From Beroe forskalii (taxonomy: Eukaryota; Ctenophora; Nuda; Beroida; Beroidae), in assembly GCA_011033025.1 (NCBI GenBank), contig WFMF01000438.1, positions 89,258 through 153,257 on the forward strand: a stretch of DNA of 64,000 nucleotides. Direction: 5' to 3'. Position numbers and translations under genes: made by a program. A model generated the notes under the pieces. It was not told the origin of the DNA, did not search any database, and was given only the letters and a program-made list of their open reading frames with translations. Below, piece by piece: positions 45,601 through 54,630 of the stretch. Position 1 is the stretch's first letter. Each line of letters begins with the position of its first letter.

Positions 45601-47834
45601 TCCTCATTTGAAAATCCCTGTTTTAGGAGCCAGCTATTTGAGAATCTGTAGTAATACCTCAAAAGATTTCACCTAATTGAGTGATTACGGGATAGGAAGA
45701 AGCTGACAGGCGCGTGCTATGGCAAAATTCTGAGTATTTATTTGCAAATTTCTGAGGTTCAGGATTGGCCATATCATTATTCAATGCAGGGATCATTATA
45801 ATACCTTGCCCACTTCACATATATTTCAAATCTTATTGGGCGTTACAAATTACACTGAAGAGGATAGCCGGAATAATTGCCAATGATTGTCTGAGCGCTG
45901 TCAAATTACTTGAATGGCATGGATGAAAATTCTAATAATTCTTGCCGAAAGAAATTTGAGAGTAAGGAAATTTGCTATTACTCTCCAAATTTTCATCGAA
46001 TATTTCGTAATATCACGAGACACCAGCTCGAGACAAGGATACTACTGAGTTGTCGCGTTGTTGTGGTCATGTTGAAATATCAAGAGATGTTGTGTTGGCG
46101 AATGATGGAGGCAACTTTAATTACCTAACAAGTTAATTCTTTCAGCTGGACCCCTTCCTGGCGCTCTCATTCCCCCTATTCCCTAATCCCACATCTCACT
46201 CCCCTTATTCCCTAATCCCACATTTCACTCCCCCTATTCCCTGTTCCCTAATCCCACATCTCACTCCCCCTATTCCCTGTTCCCTAATCCCACATCCCAC
46301 TCCCCCTATTCCCCAATCCCACATCTCACTCCCCCTATTCCCTTATCCCACATCTCACTCCCCCTGTTCCCCAATCCCACATCTCACTCCCCCTATTCCC
46401 TATTCCCTAATCCCTCACCCCGTCCGTTTCAGCTGGACCCGTTCCTGGCTCACACCTGCAACTTCATCCATCCCGTGCTGTACCACTTCACAGCAGCACC
46501 TCACCCAGTGGAGATAAGAACTAAGAAACTGTTGGGATACAATCACAGGATGCACCTGTCTGAGAACCTGTATACGGACTTTGGGACGATCAGAAATCAC
46601 CTGACCCCCCTAACCCACTTCATCAGTGAGTGGAATTTCTACAATTCTGCTTCGTCTTTATGTTTAAAGTGTAAATCCAAAAAGTGCAATCATAGTTCAG
46701 ATTTTCCTCTTCGCGAAAACATAACAATAGCCATAGCCCATATCGTTCGCAATGTAGACACTGTTAGAGACCATGCTATTACAATAGGAACCTTGTGTTT
46801 TGGAACATTGAACATGAATTATGAATCGTGTAGGTACCTATTACAAGTCAGAGCAATTAAGGTTTTGAACCAGGTTAATCCAAGCCCCCTCCTCATTTCT
46901 TAATCTCACTAACACCGGTGCAATACACGTGCTCCTTTCTAAAGCGGTTCAAAGTGCTAATCATCGTGCAAAGGAGTAATCATATACACCCAACTAAACA
47001 CTTCAATTGTACGCCGCTAATTGGTGCCAATACCAAATACCTGCCAAATACCTATACCACAAGTGTGTATACAGGAAAACAGGAATACTAATGACATAAG
47101 CGCTTACTTCACCCTAGAATTGCATGATTAATATACACGAGGAATTTACTCTTGGACCTTGGTACCGTGGAATGGACACAGCAATACCTTCATTTTTGTG
47201 AGAATTTCGCAAATTTGCTGATTGCCAGCGATTCAAATTTGAAAAGTCTTAAAAAGATTATTCCAATCAGTAGACTTTTTATCGCAGAATTTTATGATGA
47301 GAAGTGAAATTATTTCCCATTATTGAGGTACCTTTCCTGAAAATTATCGTAACATTCAGGCTCGGTTTGGTCGGGACAAGACTTGACGCATTCTAACTGT
47401 GAAGATTGTCTGCTGAGTTACTTGACTACTAACACCGTTGCGGAAATGTGCAAAAGACCACCTATCATCGTTGCTCAAAGTATGTGCTCTGATTATGAAA
47501 GTCGTCGCATAAAATGAAAAGAGCATTTAGAAATCCCATTTACTCAGTAATGGACACGCGCATTAAATTTTGGCAAATTTGTTCTTGAAGTGATGGAACG
47601 CGCGAACGTTACATAGAAAATTTGTTAGCATTTACTATGACAAAAGGCGCGCGCGCGCACTGGGAGGCATTTCTGCATTTCAGCGCGCGCGAGCCAAAGC
47701 ATAATATCTTAACCGATTTTTGTGTTTCAGAGTCCGACAATGAAGATTTGGGGAGAAATGGAGTGATTGATACGTTCCCAAAACCAATTTCAACGATTTC
47801 TCCGACCTTGAAGACCTTAACAGACTTGATGTAA
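33546..47834 (+). CDS. FOXRED2: FOXRED2 (ERFAD)-like FAD-dependent oxidoreductase, 16 exons
   Basis: Gene model: exons 33546-33627, 34046-34117, 35616-35794, 36046-36197, 36389-36452, 38488-38554, 38893-38959, 39477-39583, 42098-42231, 42788-42929, 43058-43175, 43314-43395, 43772-43868, 44114-44244, 46433-46625, 47731-47834, about 596 residues. All junctions are GT-AG and phase-consistent. It opens with a hydrophobic ER signal ([12 protein letters not shown]), then the FAD-binding GAGPGG (residues 23-28) and a second Rossmann motif GKGNSA (204-209). Blocks such as [40 protein letters not shown] and FIHPVLYHF match the animal FOXRED2 family. In mammals this ER-lumen flavoprotein assists ER-associated degradation with SEL1L, OS-9 and ERdj5. 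Exons 1-15 are firm; the last exon is uncertain because it lacks the expected KDEL-type ending. Confidence 0.9.
34046..34117 (+). CDS. FOXRED2: FOXRED2-like exon 2
   Basis: Encodes [20 protein letters not shown], completing the dinucleotide fold with its acidic strand end; acceptor TTCCAG, donor GTGAGT. Confidence 0.9.
34192..35453. mobile_element. hAT-like TIR element in intron 2 (1,262 bp)
   Basis: Ends TAGGGTTTCCAT and ATGGAAACCCTA are inverted. They are flanked by ACCCAAGC (34184-34191) and ACTCAAGC (35454-35461), an 8-bp duplication with one mismatch. TIR sequence and 8-bp duplication fit the hAT superfamily. Both ends carry clusters of TTATCTAGATAA palindromes (about 34220-34285 and 35345-35440). 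No transposase ORF is seen, so the copy is non-autonomous. It sits wholly inside intron 2. Confidence 0.8.
35616..35794 (+). CDS. FOXRED2: FOXRED2-like exon 3
   Basis: Encodes [20 protein letters not shown] through MFPPADSL, including the family block [10 protein letters not shown]; donor GTAAGT, phase 0. Confidence 0.9.
36046..36197 (+). CDS. FOXRED2: FOXRED2-like exon 4
   Basis: Encodes [20 protein letters not shown] and continues to YVVA; acceptor TTTTTCAG, donor GTGAGG. Confidence 0.9.
36389..36452 (+). CDS. FOXRED2: FOXRED2-like exon 5
   Basis: Short exon encoding [20 protein letters not shown]; acceptor AATTTCAG, donor GTAAAT, phase 0 at the end. Confidence 0.8.
37187..37302. repeat. 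G-rich minisatellite, about 41-bp unit, 3 copies (intron 5)
   Basis: Units of ACAGGAGGGCGGGGAGGG plus GAATGGGGAGTTG. Several G-runs per unit make + strand G-quadruplexes possible. Confidence 0.75.
38007..38110. repeat. 52-bp tandem duplication (intron 5)
   Basis: Two nearly identical copies of a unit containing GATCTCTAGTTCCATCGGAC and GATAATCTTGTGTAGAT. Confidence 0.8.
38488..38554 (+). CDS. FOXRED2: FOXRED2-like exon 6
   Basis: Encodes [20 protein letters not shown] then GK. Two donors are possible, after CTTG (38548) and after GGTAAAG (38554); both keep the frame. The second is chosen because it completes the second Rossmann motif as GKGNSA, as the family requires. Confidence 0.85.
38893..38959 (+). 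CDS. FOXRED2: FOXRED2-like exon 7
   Basis: Encodes [20 protein letters not shown] then FS, completing the second dinucleotide-binding motif. Confidence 0.9.
39290..39470. repeat. 27-bp minisatellite against the exon 8 acceptor
   Basis: About six units of CACTTTGCTAACATTGACACCACTTCT with variants. The last unit (TTTGACACCACTTCTCACAG) forms the real acceptor of exon 8. A unit at about 39294-39312 reads CTTACAG followed by GAACAGAGTGAAACT, a degenerate copy of the acceptor plus the first exon bases. Confidence 0.85.
39477..39583 (+). CDS. FOXRED2: FOXRED2-like exon 8
   Basis: Encodes [20 protein letters not shown], then [16 protein letters not shown], strongly family-like. Acceptor CTCACAG and donor GGTCAGTG are both embedded in minisatellite DNA that copies them. 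Confidence 0.9.
39584..39945. repeat. Minisatellite of exon 8 3' end plus its donor (intron 8)
   Basis: Five further copies of GCTTTGATAGGTCAGTG follow the real one (near 39632, 39754, 39807, 39860 and 39915), plus one degenerate copy near 39692. Each carries the last exon bases and the 5' splice site. One unit (39837-39871) also gains a polypyrimidine-CAG acceptor and exon-start bases. Confidence 0.85.
39837..39871 (+). pseudogene. 35-nt mini-exon copy of exon 8
   Basis: Preceded by TTTTTCTTCCAG and followed by GGTCAGTG, so it has both splice sites. It joins exon 8 start bases (AGACACGAGTGAAACTGTC) to exon 8 end bases, skipping the middle. Its length modulo 3 equals that of exon 8, so using it in place of exon 8 would keep the downstream frame. 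Confidence 0.5.
41740..42090. repeat. G-rich GGGGTGAGGGGTTAG minisatellite (intron 8)
   Basis: Irregular units of GAGGGGTTAGGGGTGAGG, split in two by a partial copy of exon 9 (41897-41948). Strong potential for + strand G-quadruplexes just upstream of the exon 9 acceptor. Confidence 0.85.
41897..41948 (+). pseudogene. Partial duplicate of exon 9
   Basis: CTCTCAG acceptor followed by AAGCAGACCTAGATTCGGGG and on to GGCTAATGGG, nearly identical to the first 47 bases of exon 9, then G-rich repeat begins and an in-frame TGA follows. Splicing at GGTGAG (41949) would give a 52-nt exon out of frame with exon 10. Confidence 0.75.
42098..42231 (+). CDS. FOXRED2: FOXRED2-like exon 9
   Basis: Encodes [20 protein letters not shown] and then [14 protein letters not shown], the family's conserved loop. 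Its first third is duplicated upstream. Confidence 0.9.
42788..42929 (+). CDS. FOXRED2: FOXRED2-like exon 10
   Basis: Encodes FDPVPF then a lineage-specific acidic/basic stretch ([14 protein letters not shown]) and [19 protein letters not shown]. Confidence 0.85.
43058..43175 (+). CDS. FOXRED2: FOXRED2-like exon 11
   Basis: Encodes [20 protein letters not shown] then [12 protein letters not shown], the best-conserved C-terminal FAD-domain block. Confidence 0.9.
43314..43395 (+). CDS. FOXRED2: FOXRED2-like exon 12
   Basis: Encodes [20 protein letters not shown] then EMSGPYQ; acceptor GTTCAG, donor GTTCGT. Confidence 0.85.
43550..43771. repeat. Pyrimidine minisatellite copying the exon 13 acceptor
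   Basis: Units of TTCCCTATTCCCATTTCCC and CCACTCAGATGTTCTAAATG precede exon 13. At least four copies of CCCACTCAGATG or CACTCAGATGT-type acceptor plus exon-start bases occur upstream of the real acceptor at 43771. Confidence 0.85.
43772..43868 (+). CDS. FOXRED2: FOXRED2-like exon 13
   Basis: Encodes [20 protein letters not shown] and then [12 protein letters not shown]. Chosen over the upstream acceptor copies because only here does the exon read ATGTTCTACGTG with an open frame; the copies read ATGTTCTAAATG, with an in-frame TAA. Confidence 0.85.
44114..44244 (+). CDS. FOXRED2: FOXRED2-like exon 14
   Basis: Encodes [20 protein letters not shown] then [20 protein letters not shown]; donor GTTTGT, phase 0. 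Confidence 0.85.
46146..46425. repeat. Exon 15 start copy plus pyrimidine minisatellite
   Basis: TTTCAG followed by CTGGACCCCTTCCTGG (46146-46161) matches the real exon 15 start at 46433 in 15 of 16 bases. Between them lie about eight units of CTCACTCCCCCTATTCCC and TAATCCCACAT, related to the array before exon 13. Confidence 0.85.
46433..46625 (+). CDS. FOXRED2: FOXRED2-like exon 15
   Basis: Encodes [20 protein letters not shown] through [10 protein letters not shown], matching the C-terminal HPVIYYY-like block of the family; donor GTGAGT, phase 1. Confidence 0.85.
47731..47834 (+). CDS. FOXRED2: FOXRED2-like exon 16 (probable last exon)
   Basis: TTGTGTTTCAG acceptor, phase-compatible with exon 15, then 33 codons ([20 protein letters not shown] and on) to TAA. 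The ending TDLM is not a KDEL-type retention signal, whereas the human protein ends KEEL. The exon at 48799 is also phase-compatible, so the true 3' end is unsettled. Confidence 0.45.
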
Positions 47835-48798
47835 CATTATCAGTGCGGCAGTGACCACTGATCCGTGCCCCTTGTTCACAAGAATTCATGTTGTCATTTG
47901 GAAGGCTGAGATTTAATTTGCCTACAATAGTTCATATCGCTCCATCAATGAACAATTTGTGACCCTTTGGACATTGATGGTCATGGGAATGTCGCTCATT
48001 GAACTTTAGGCCAATAGCCTGGATGGATCTTATTGGCAATTTTATTTCTATTTGGGTTTCGATTAGTTTTTGCAGCTTATGATTTTATCTCAAAATATTA
48101 AATTATTGTAACAGAATATTGTTTTTCAATGGCTAAAAACCTTCAGATGTCCTATGAGAGAATGCAATTAAACAGGACGGATTTCTATAAAACATAAAAT
48201 TATCAATCTTCAAATCAATGATCACATTTTCACACAAAGCACCTCAGTCTTGAAAGTTTCACAGATCAAAAACATAAACTATCACGAAAACAATAAATTG
48301 GCCAGTTAGTTATCATTAGATTTCAAAAGTTCTTAAAAGATTTAAACAAAACAACGCCTAATTAGTTTCCAATATTTCCAATTTTATGGATATCTATCCT
48401 CGTGGACTTTTTGAGGGATTTACGACCGTAAGTTCTAACCTTTTGAGCTTGGAGGATGGGTAAACCGAAAAAGGTTAAAGTGGACGATCGTCGATCAGCC
48501 AAAACAAAAGATTCAACGTTATTACATTATCATAAGTTAATAGCGGCAGCGAAAAGAGCAGCATGCAATAATTGTACGGTATTTCAAATCTAAATCAACA
48601 AAGGGCACTTCAAATGAATGAATAGTGCCTTCATTCTTAAATGTGTATTCTAAAACTAATTGCGGTTGACAGTTTGTAAGCACTAAGCATTATATCTCAG
48701 ATTCCTTAAGGGAATCTGCATGAAATAAAGATGGGTTGAACTGATAATTGCAGAACAAAACCAGTGTTCAATAATCAATAACTTTTTCTGAATATTAG
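47835..48798. other. Intergenic or intronic DNA
   Basis: AT-rich; no coding signal or clear repeat. Confidence 0.4.
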
Positions 48799-49130
48799 GG
48801 GTTTTAAGTTCAAAATGCATCAAGTTGGATTCCACTGCAACTCAAACGACAGTTTCTTTACCAGCTAAGAAAGCATCTTTCCTTGACTTCCTGGCATCGA
48901 GAGAATCCAGTGACTTTTCGAAGGAACTGCCTCGCGACTTTTTGCCTCGGTTTTTGCCCTTTTCTCTCCTCCCGAAGGACGTTGCACGGGATAGGAACTT
49001 GGCTAACTTCTTTTCTTTCTTTTCTGAGGAGTTTAGAGTAGTTTATATTAAATGCAGTTACTTAGTCAAACAAGTAGAGCACTGCTCAAAGGAAGTAGAA
49101 ACTGTCTTAAACGATGAAGCGTGTGAAAAG
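48799..49130 (+). CDS. Possible coding exon, unknown protein
   Basis: Open from an AATATTAG acceptor to a GAAAAG/GTGAGT donor, encoding a Ser/Phe-rich then helical segment (ASFLDFLASRESSDFSKEL, FFSEEFRVVYIKCSYLVKQV). The codon pattern looks coding and the donor is strong. It may belong to an unidentified gene or to an alternative FOXRED2 3' end (phase fits exon 15). I recognise no domain. Confidence 0.4.
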
Positions 49131-49747
49131 GTGAGTCGTTACATCATCAGGCTACTGACCACAAACCTTTTAAATTCAAAACGCGCATCAACGCGCGCAC
49201 TTTAATTCGCAATTGCGCGCCAAGACGAACGAAAGGTACCACAAATTTCACGTAAAAACTAGCAATAGGATCGAATGGAACACGCCAAATTGAACTGTGC
49301 AATTCCTGGAAAACTGGTTTTATTTTCTATTGTTCGTAACAAAATGAGAGTTATTAAGTTACCACCAGATGAATGAAGGGTTGGAACTTACACACCTCAT
49401 TGAACGACATATATAGCGCAACACTAACAACTGTACAGTTAGACGTTCAAGCTTTAACCTTTGTGTTTTGAAATTAGACACCAACGGATTGCTTTCAATC
49501 CTACAGCTAATTAAATCTTGGACATTTTAGATTTCCTGTTCTGTCATGGAATGATGTAATGGCCAAAAATATAATGCTATTGCCCCTGATCTTCTCAAAC
49601 GAAGATTACAGGAGACAAAAAGGGAAATGGATGTTATATCTTGATCGCTATTTTTCCGTGAATAGGAATTTACTAACGTATAATCTAACCAGGCCCTCCT
49701 ATAAAACTCACTAATTTACCCTCCCTTCCTCCCACCTGGAATAACAG

Positions 49748-49965
49748 TAACTGAGTCAGCGCGCGCCTCTGATCTGCTCTTTAGTTTGGGAGAAGTGATG
49801 GCCCTACCGGACCCTCTCTTACTAGAGTCTCTGGAGAATAGACTCTCCCTGCTGTCCAAAGTGTTGGAGGAGCTAGCACTGTCTCTGAAAACACCTGGGG
49901 GAGAAGGGGTGGTTATAGAGGGGAGAGGGATGTTATTATCAGGGGGGGGGGGGGAGGGTGTCTAA
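49748..49965 (+). CDS. Possible coding exon, unknown protein
   Basis: Open stretch encoding TESARASDLLFSLGEVMALP and LLLESLENRLSLLSKVLEEL, a leucine-rich amphipathic helix pattern, ending in a Gly run and TAA. A pyrimidine tract and AACAG precede it. It is phase-incompatible with the exon at 49130 through that acceptor (a TAA would follow), but an acceptor after CTGAG (49756) would fit. Low certainty. Confidence 0.35.
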
Positions 49966-50689
49966 TTTACTCGACAAAATTATAGAGTAAATACACCGAT
50001 TTCAAACTTCCTAAATTTAAGACAATCCTATTGAATTCATCATCAAACAGGTAAAATCTTAAAATCTTGTTTGTTTAGGTAGGTACATGATACAGTGAAA
50101 TATTGTAACTTTGCGAAAATAGGTCAAAATTAAAAAGGCTTTAATTTTAAAAAGGAAATTAAAATTTACCTTCAATTGAAAAAATCAGGTTATGGTTCCC
50201 CTTTAATCAAATTTGCTATGTGCAACGGTTTGAAACTCAATTAAAGTGAAACCCTCACTGGAATCTAAAACTCGGCTTTCAGAACAAGTTTCTATTTTAC
50301 ACTCCAAGTCAAACGTGAGAAGTGGACATGTAATAGTTTGGTCTCACTATTTTGCCAAGTTAAACCCTGATAATTACATGTTTCTAACACGGCTATGTTT
50401 CTGTCCATCATATGACTTAACAAAGTTCTGCTTTGAAATGCAATATGCTGACACGGAATGCTAACATGTAAACATATAGGATAATCCAATGATTCAACAC
50501 ATTCCATTTCGTAACACATACTAGGATTTTAATTTGAGTGCGACTGTGACTTAAGCCAATGTTATTTCATCAACTTATAACCATCTGTAGGCTTTGATAC
50601 TTTGATATTGGAAATTTAATCTGGGTGGTATCGCTTATCTGATAACATCTTCACTGCCATTATCGCAAAGAAACAACATGGAGCTTCAT

Positions 50690-51498
50690 GAGCAAAAGTT
50701 CGAGCTCTTAAATCACCTACACTCCAGTAAAAGCTCAAACTTCGAACTCCCGTTTGTCGCTGAAACCTTGTGCTTCAAAGTTTCCGATGAAGTACTACTC
50801 AGTCCAGTTTAACACGTCAGGGATCTCGGTGTTCTTGTATCAAGTGATCTCAGCTGGTCTAGGCACATTGGGAATATTGTATCCAAAGCTCTTTGTCCTG
50901 GGTGTTCAGTGTTTTCAAAACTCGTGACAGAACTGTCATGTTGACTCTCTACAAGTCGCTTGTTAGGAGTACTCTGGAGTACTGTTGCCCACTGTGGAAC
51001 CCATGCAAAGTTACTGAAATCCAGCTCTTAGAGGGGGTACAGAGAACTTTCACAAGTCGAATAGGTGGTCTACAGCATCTCAACTACTGGGAAAGGCTTG
51101 CTCAACTGAAGATCATGTCACTGCAGCGCAGGCGGGAACGCTATGTCATTTTGATGATGTGGAAAATCCTCCACAAAGTTGTACCAAACTGTTGCGGCAT
51201 CACATTCAAAATGACTCCAAGACATGGTTTTGTAGCTCTCATTCCTCCACTGTCAAAGTCAAGCTCGTCAGGAAATCAGACGCTATATGACAGGTTCTTC
51301 TCAGTTCTAGGACCGAAATTGTGGAACAAGGTGCCAGTTGATGTTAAAGCTGCAAAATCGTTTGAATCGTTCAAAATCGCATTGTCGAAATTCGTTGCTT
51401 TGATACCAGACAACCCTCCGGTATCTGGTTACAGCTGCAGCTGGTCGAACTCATTGGTAGACTACACGCCATCGACCTCGAGGTGGTCGGATATCTGA
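50690..51498 (+). pseudogene. 3' end of a LINE reverse-transcriptase ORF, 5'-truncated
   Basis: The main open part (50893-51498) encodes LTLYKSLVRSTLEYCCPLWN, LLEGVQRTFTSRIGGLQHLN then YWERLAQLKIMSLQRRRERY, the typical C-terminal thumb-side region of non-LTR reverse transcriptases (Jockey/CR1/RTE-type ORF2). Upstream, RDLGVLVSSDLSWSRHIGNI is in another frame, so the copy is frameshifted. The polymerase core (FADD box) and endonuclease are absent. Confidence 0.8.
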
Positions 51499-51549
51499 TG
51501 GCCCTTCTGACTGACGGATAAACTACACCAAGTTACCAAGTTAGTTATC

Positions 51550-53769
51550 TCATTATCATCAGTAATTGATAATTCAGAAAACCCGTCAATACTCAGATAC
51601 TGAAGTCTCTTGGAAAAACCTCAAGAAAAACCAAGAGTGGTTAAAATCTCCCTGAAATAAGCTGATCTGTGTTTACATTCTACACTGCTGTCCTACTCTC
51701 GGATCTAGATTCTTGTCAAGGACAAGACAAGACACACAGATGACAGGTTTGTATAAGTCTACGTCATGATTACTCAAGTAAACACTATGAACATGTGTCT
51801 AGTACATGCAAAGAGCGCTCCCTGCTCAGAAGAGTTAAAAGTCAGAATATTTATAATCATATGCGGTTCAGGATGGCGTCATTTCCATGGATTAATGAGG
51901 AATATTGGGATATTGAGGACATTAATATCAAAGATATATCAATTAAAATATGCTCAGCATACAAGCATATATTTCTCCCTATATTACACTTTGATCAGCT
52001 GACTATAGACACGGTTTGAACATATTGCAGCACTTAACTTCTGTACGGTGGTATGTAGCCGAAAGTGGTTATGCTAATAATCATTACACGGTAATTAGCC
52101 TCTAATGACACGGCCGTGTAATTATGCGTTTTCACATAGACTAACCCATGTAACGTGAGCTAAGTGTGAGGTGAAGTGTTATAATTGGTCTAGAGAATCG
52201 CGTCTAATCGCCAAGAGGAGAATGACATTTGATCCAGTAGGCTGTCTGTAGGCATTTCATTATTTGTTAACTGTCTGCTTTTTACAAGGTGTGGCAGAAA
52301 TTTCCGTAAAAACACGAAGAAATGAGAAAAACCATTCACAAAGAAAGCTTCGATTGGTGGTTCACCGATCTTGAGGCATGTTAATCGTTCAATCGTATTC
52401 ACCCTTCCTTAGAATAATAGCTCTTATGTCTGGTGAATATCGAATCTGGCAGCAAAATTTAAGGGCGTGTTTTTGATAAAACGTCTCTCCATTAACAGGG
52501 AAGAGTTTTGCGGATTGTTCTGTGACAAGATCTCTGATCTTCAGAGCTAGACGAATGACACCCAGTAAACACTTTTACACTTTCATTATAAACGATAGGA
52601 AATATGCCCGGAATCTTCCTGCCTTTCCGATACAGAATAATATTCATTTATTGGTAGAGCTGTCATGTGACCAAATAGAATAGAAGATGCCATCAACACA
52701 CCATTCTAATCCATGATAATACGTCACTCTCAACCGCCTTTCCTTCGTGTGGTAACATTACATTGACATATATAGCGTCTTTTGGACATTGGTTACATTT
52801 TCTCACCACATACAAGATTCAAAATATATTCATAATGGTTCAGTATAAAATAGTGTTTCGTCACTATAACATAAAGTATAGAAATGGTGCCAGGAGCTAA
52901 CAAGTTAAGCATATTGTAAATAATAGTAAACGGCAGAGGTGTTACAAGGTTGCTAACAGTTAGTTCCTCTTTACTGCGCCAACATATCCAAGGTTTCTAC
53001 TTTCTTACCATCGCAGTAAATATGAGTAAATGTATGCATTTCCATTCACATTCACAACTTTATAATCGGTCATAATATGTGTGACATTATGACATGTTGA
53101 GTGATATTTCAAGCTTTCATTCTTTCTCTTTAAAACACTGTTTAAACTGAATAAAAAAATAACTTTCAAGATGAAATGCGCATACTTGTACAACCAGCGA
53201 CATAATGTTTACAGTGGCATATATTCAAAACAATGCTGACATATTATCCAAGAAACGGTTGCATATTATCATAACCCGATATATAACGTTACCAAATTAC
53301 ATTTTACATTCAATGGTAGTCCATGACTTGGAGGTTGGACAAAGCAACTTGGACTTAGAACTTTGGAAAATTGAAATAACATTCAATACAATAACATTGG
53401 TGGTGGAATTGATAATTAGAAATAACATGTCTAAACAATGGTCAGTGGTGACTGGACATTTAACAACAGATCGATGTACTGGAAAATGTAAACATCTATG
53501 ATGATAATATACACGATTGTTACTTTGTCACTTTGTTAGATAGATTTCTTACTTTGTTAACAATAAATTCTCAGCATCATTTGTGCCGTGTAGTCAAATA
53601 CAATAACAACAGGTGTTACACTTCTCAGGGCTGTCAAGCGTTACAAGATGAGGAGACTCATGTTAAAATGATGTAAGTGATATATTATGCTTCAATGAGG
53701 TTAAATGGTCAACTCAATGTGGAGTGATGTAATCTAGTAGAGCAAAGAAACAATTTTAGTTGTCACAAG
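51550..53769. other. Intergenic DNA
   Basis: AT-rich; short ORFs have no recognised motifs. A CGGTAATTAG / CCGTGTAATTA pair near 52090-52120 is the only structure noted. Confidence 0.4.
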
Positions 53770-53930
53770 TTTCTCCTGACACCAGTTCCCTAACACCATT
53801 TCACCATGAGATCAGTTCTTCCTGGGCCCTGGCACCATTTGAAAGTTTAAAACTGACACGAGCTCCTCTGACACCACTTCCCCAGACATCCAGTTCCCTT
53901 AGACACCATTCAACCTGACACCATTGAAAC
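53770..53930. repeat. Degenerate GACACCA-type minisatellite
   Basis: Words such as TGACACCAGTTCCC, TGACACCACTTCCCC and GACACCATT recur every 15-30 bp. Similar to the repeat before exon 8 and, inverted, to that at 27.9 kb. Confidence 0.6.
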
Positions 53931-53935
53931 AGAGA

Positions 53936-54454
53936 AGACGGTGATTGAGGTGTTCAGTAGAGTTGGAGAAAAGCCTCACATTGGCTTTTGCGAGAGGTTG
54001 GGGAAGAAGACTACTGACAAGCCCCGCCCCATCAAAGTGTGCCTAACGAACAGTGATGCAGCTGTCCGTCTTCGTAAATGTGGGAAGAGGTTACGAGAAA
54101 TCAACGCACCAGACCTGACTCGTGAGGAGAGACAAGAACGGAAGAAACTTGTGGACCTCATTTTGAGCAACTTTTCTTCAAAGGTGAAATCCTCAAAATG
54201 CACCTTCTCCTCCTGCTCCCACAAAGACACCACTGCCCTACTGCACGTCATCTACTCCTGCTGCCCCCTCTGTCCCTGCCCAAGCTTCCTCCCCTAACAC
54301 AGCTCCTGCAGCACCCCCTAAGACTGCTCCCACTTCTGCAGCTCGCTCATCCGCTGCTTGCAAAAAGGCTGGCAAAACTGCCGAGGACTTGCTCAAGAAC
54401 GCGATGGCAATTGATGCTAAATTGCAGACCAAAGCAAATGGCGCTAATTCGTGA
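53936..54454 (+). pseudogene. LINE ORF1 fragment, 5'-truncated and frameshifted
   Basis: Encodes VIEVFSRVGEKPHIGFCERL and KPRPIKVCLTN, then DLTREERQERKKLVDLIL, the RRM and C-terminal signature of LINE ORF1 proteins (a different family from the 24 kb and 31 kb copies). Near 54190 the frame shifts into a Pro/Ala/Ser-rich tail that ends NAMAIDAKLQTKANGANS and a stop near 54452. Confidence 0.75.
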
Positions 54455-54580
54455 ACTCGATGCTGCCGCGCTTTTTCAGAGTTTTAAGTCAGTGTTTTTG
54501 TGACGGGTTCGAATATGAAACATTGTTGATGTATGTATATACGTCCAGACAGAAGTGTTAGTGCTTCTTAGGACTAAATT

Positions 54581-54630
54581 TGTTTAATTCTGTTTAATTC
54601 TGTTTAATTCTGTTTAATTCTGTTTAATTC
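54581..54630. repeat. 10-bp repeat TGTTTAATTC, 5 copies
   Basis: Five perfect units follow the ORF1 fragment by about 130 bp and are probably the 3' tail of that LINE-derived copy, as short repeats tail several LINE clades. Confidence 0.8.

Noticed and set aside
54495-54510. GGGTTCGAAT as part of a tRNA T-arm
   Set aside because: No acceptor stem, D-arm or anticodon arm can be built around it.
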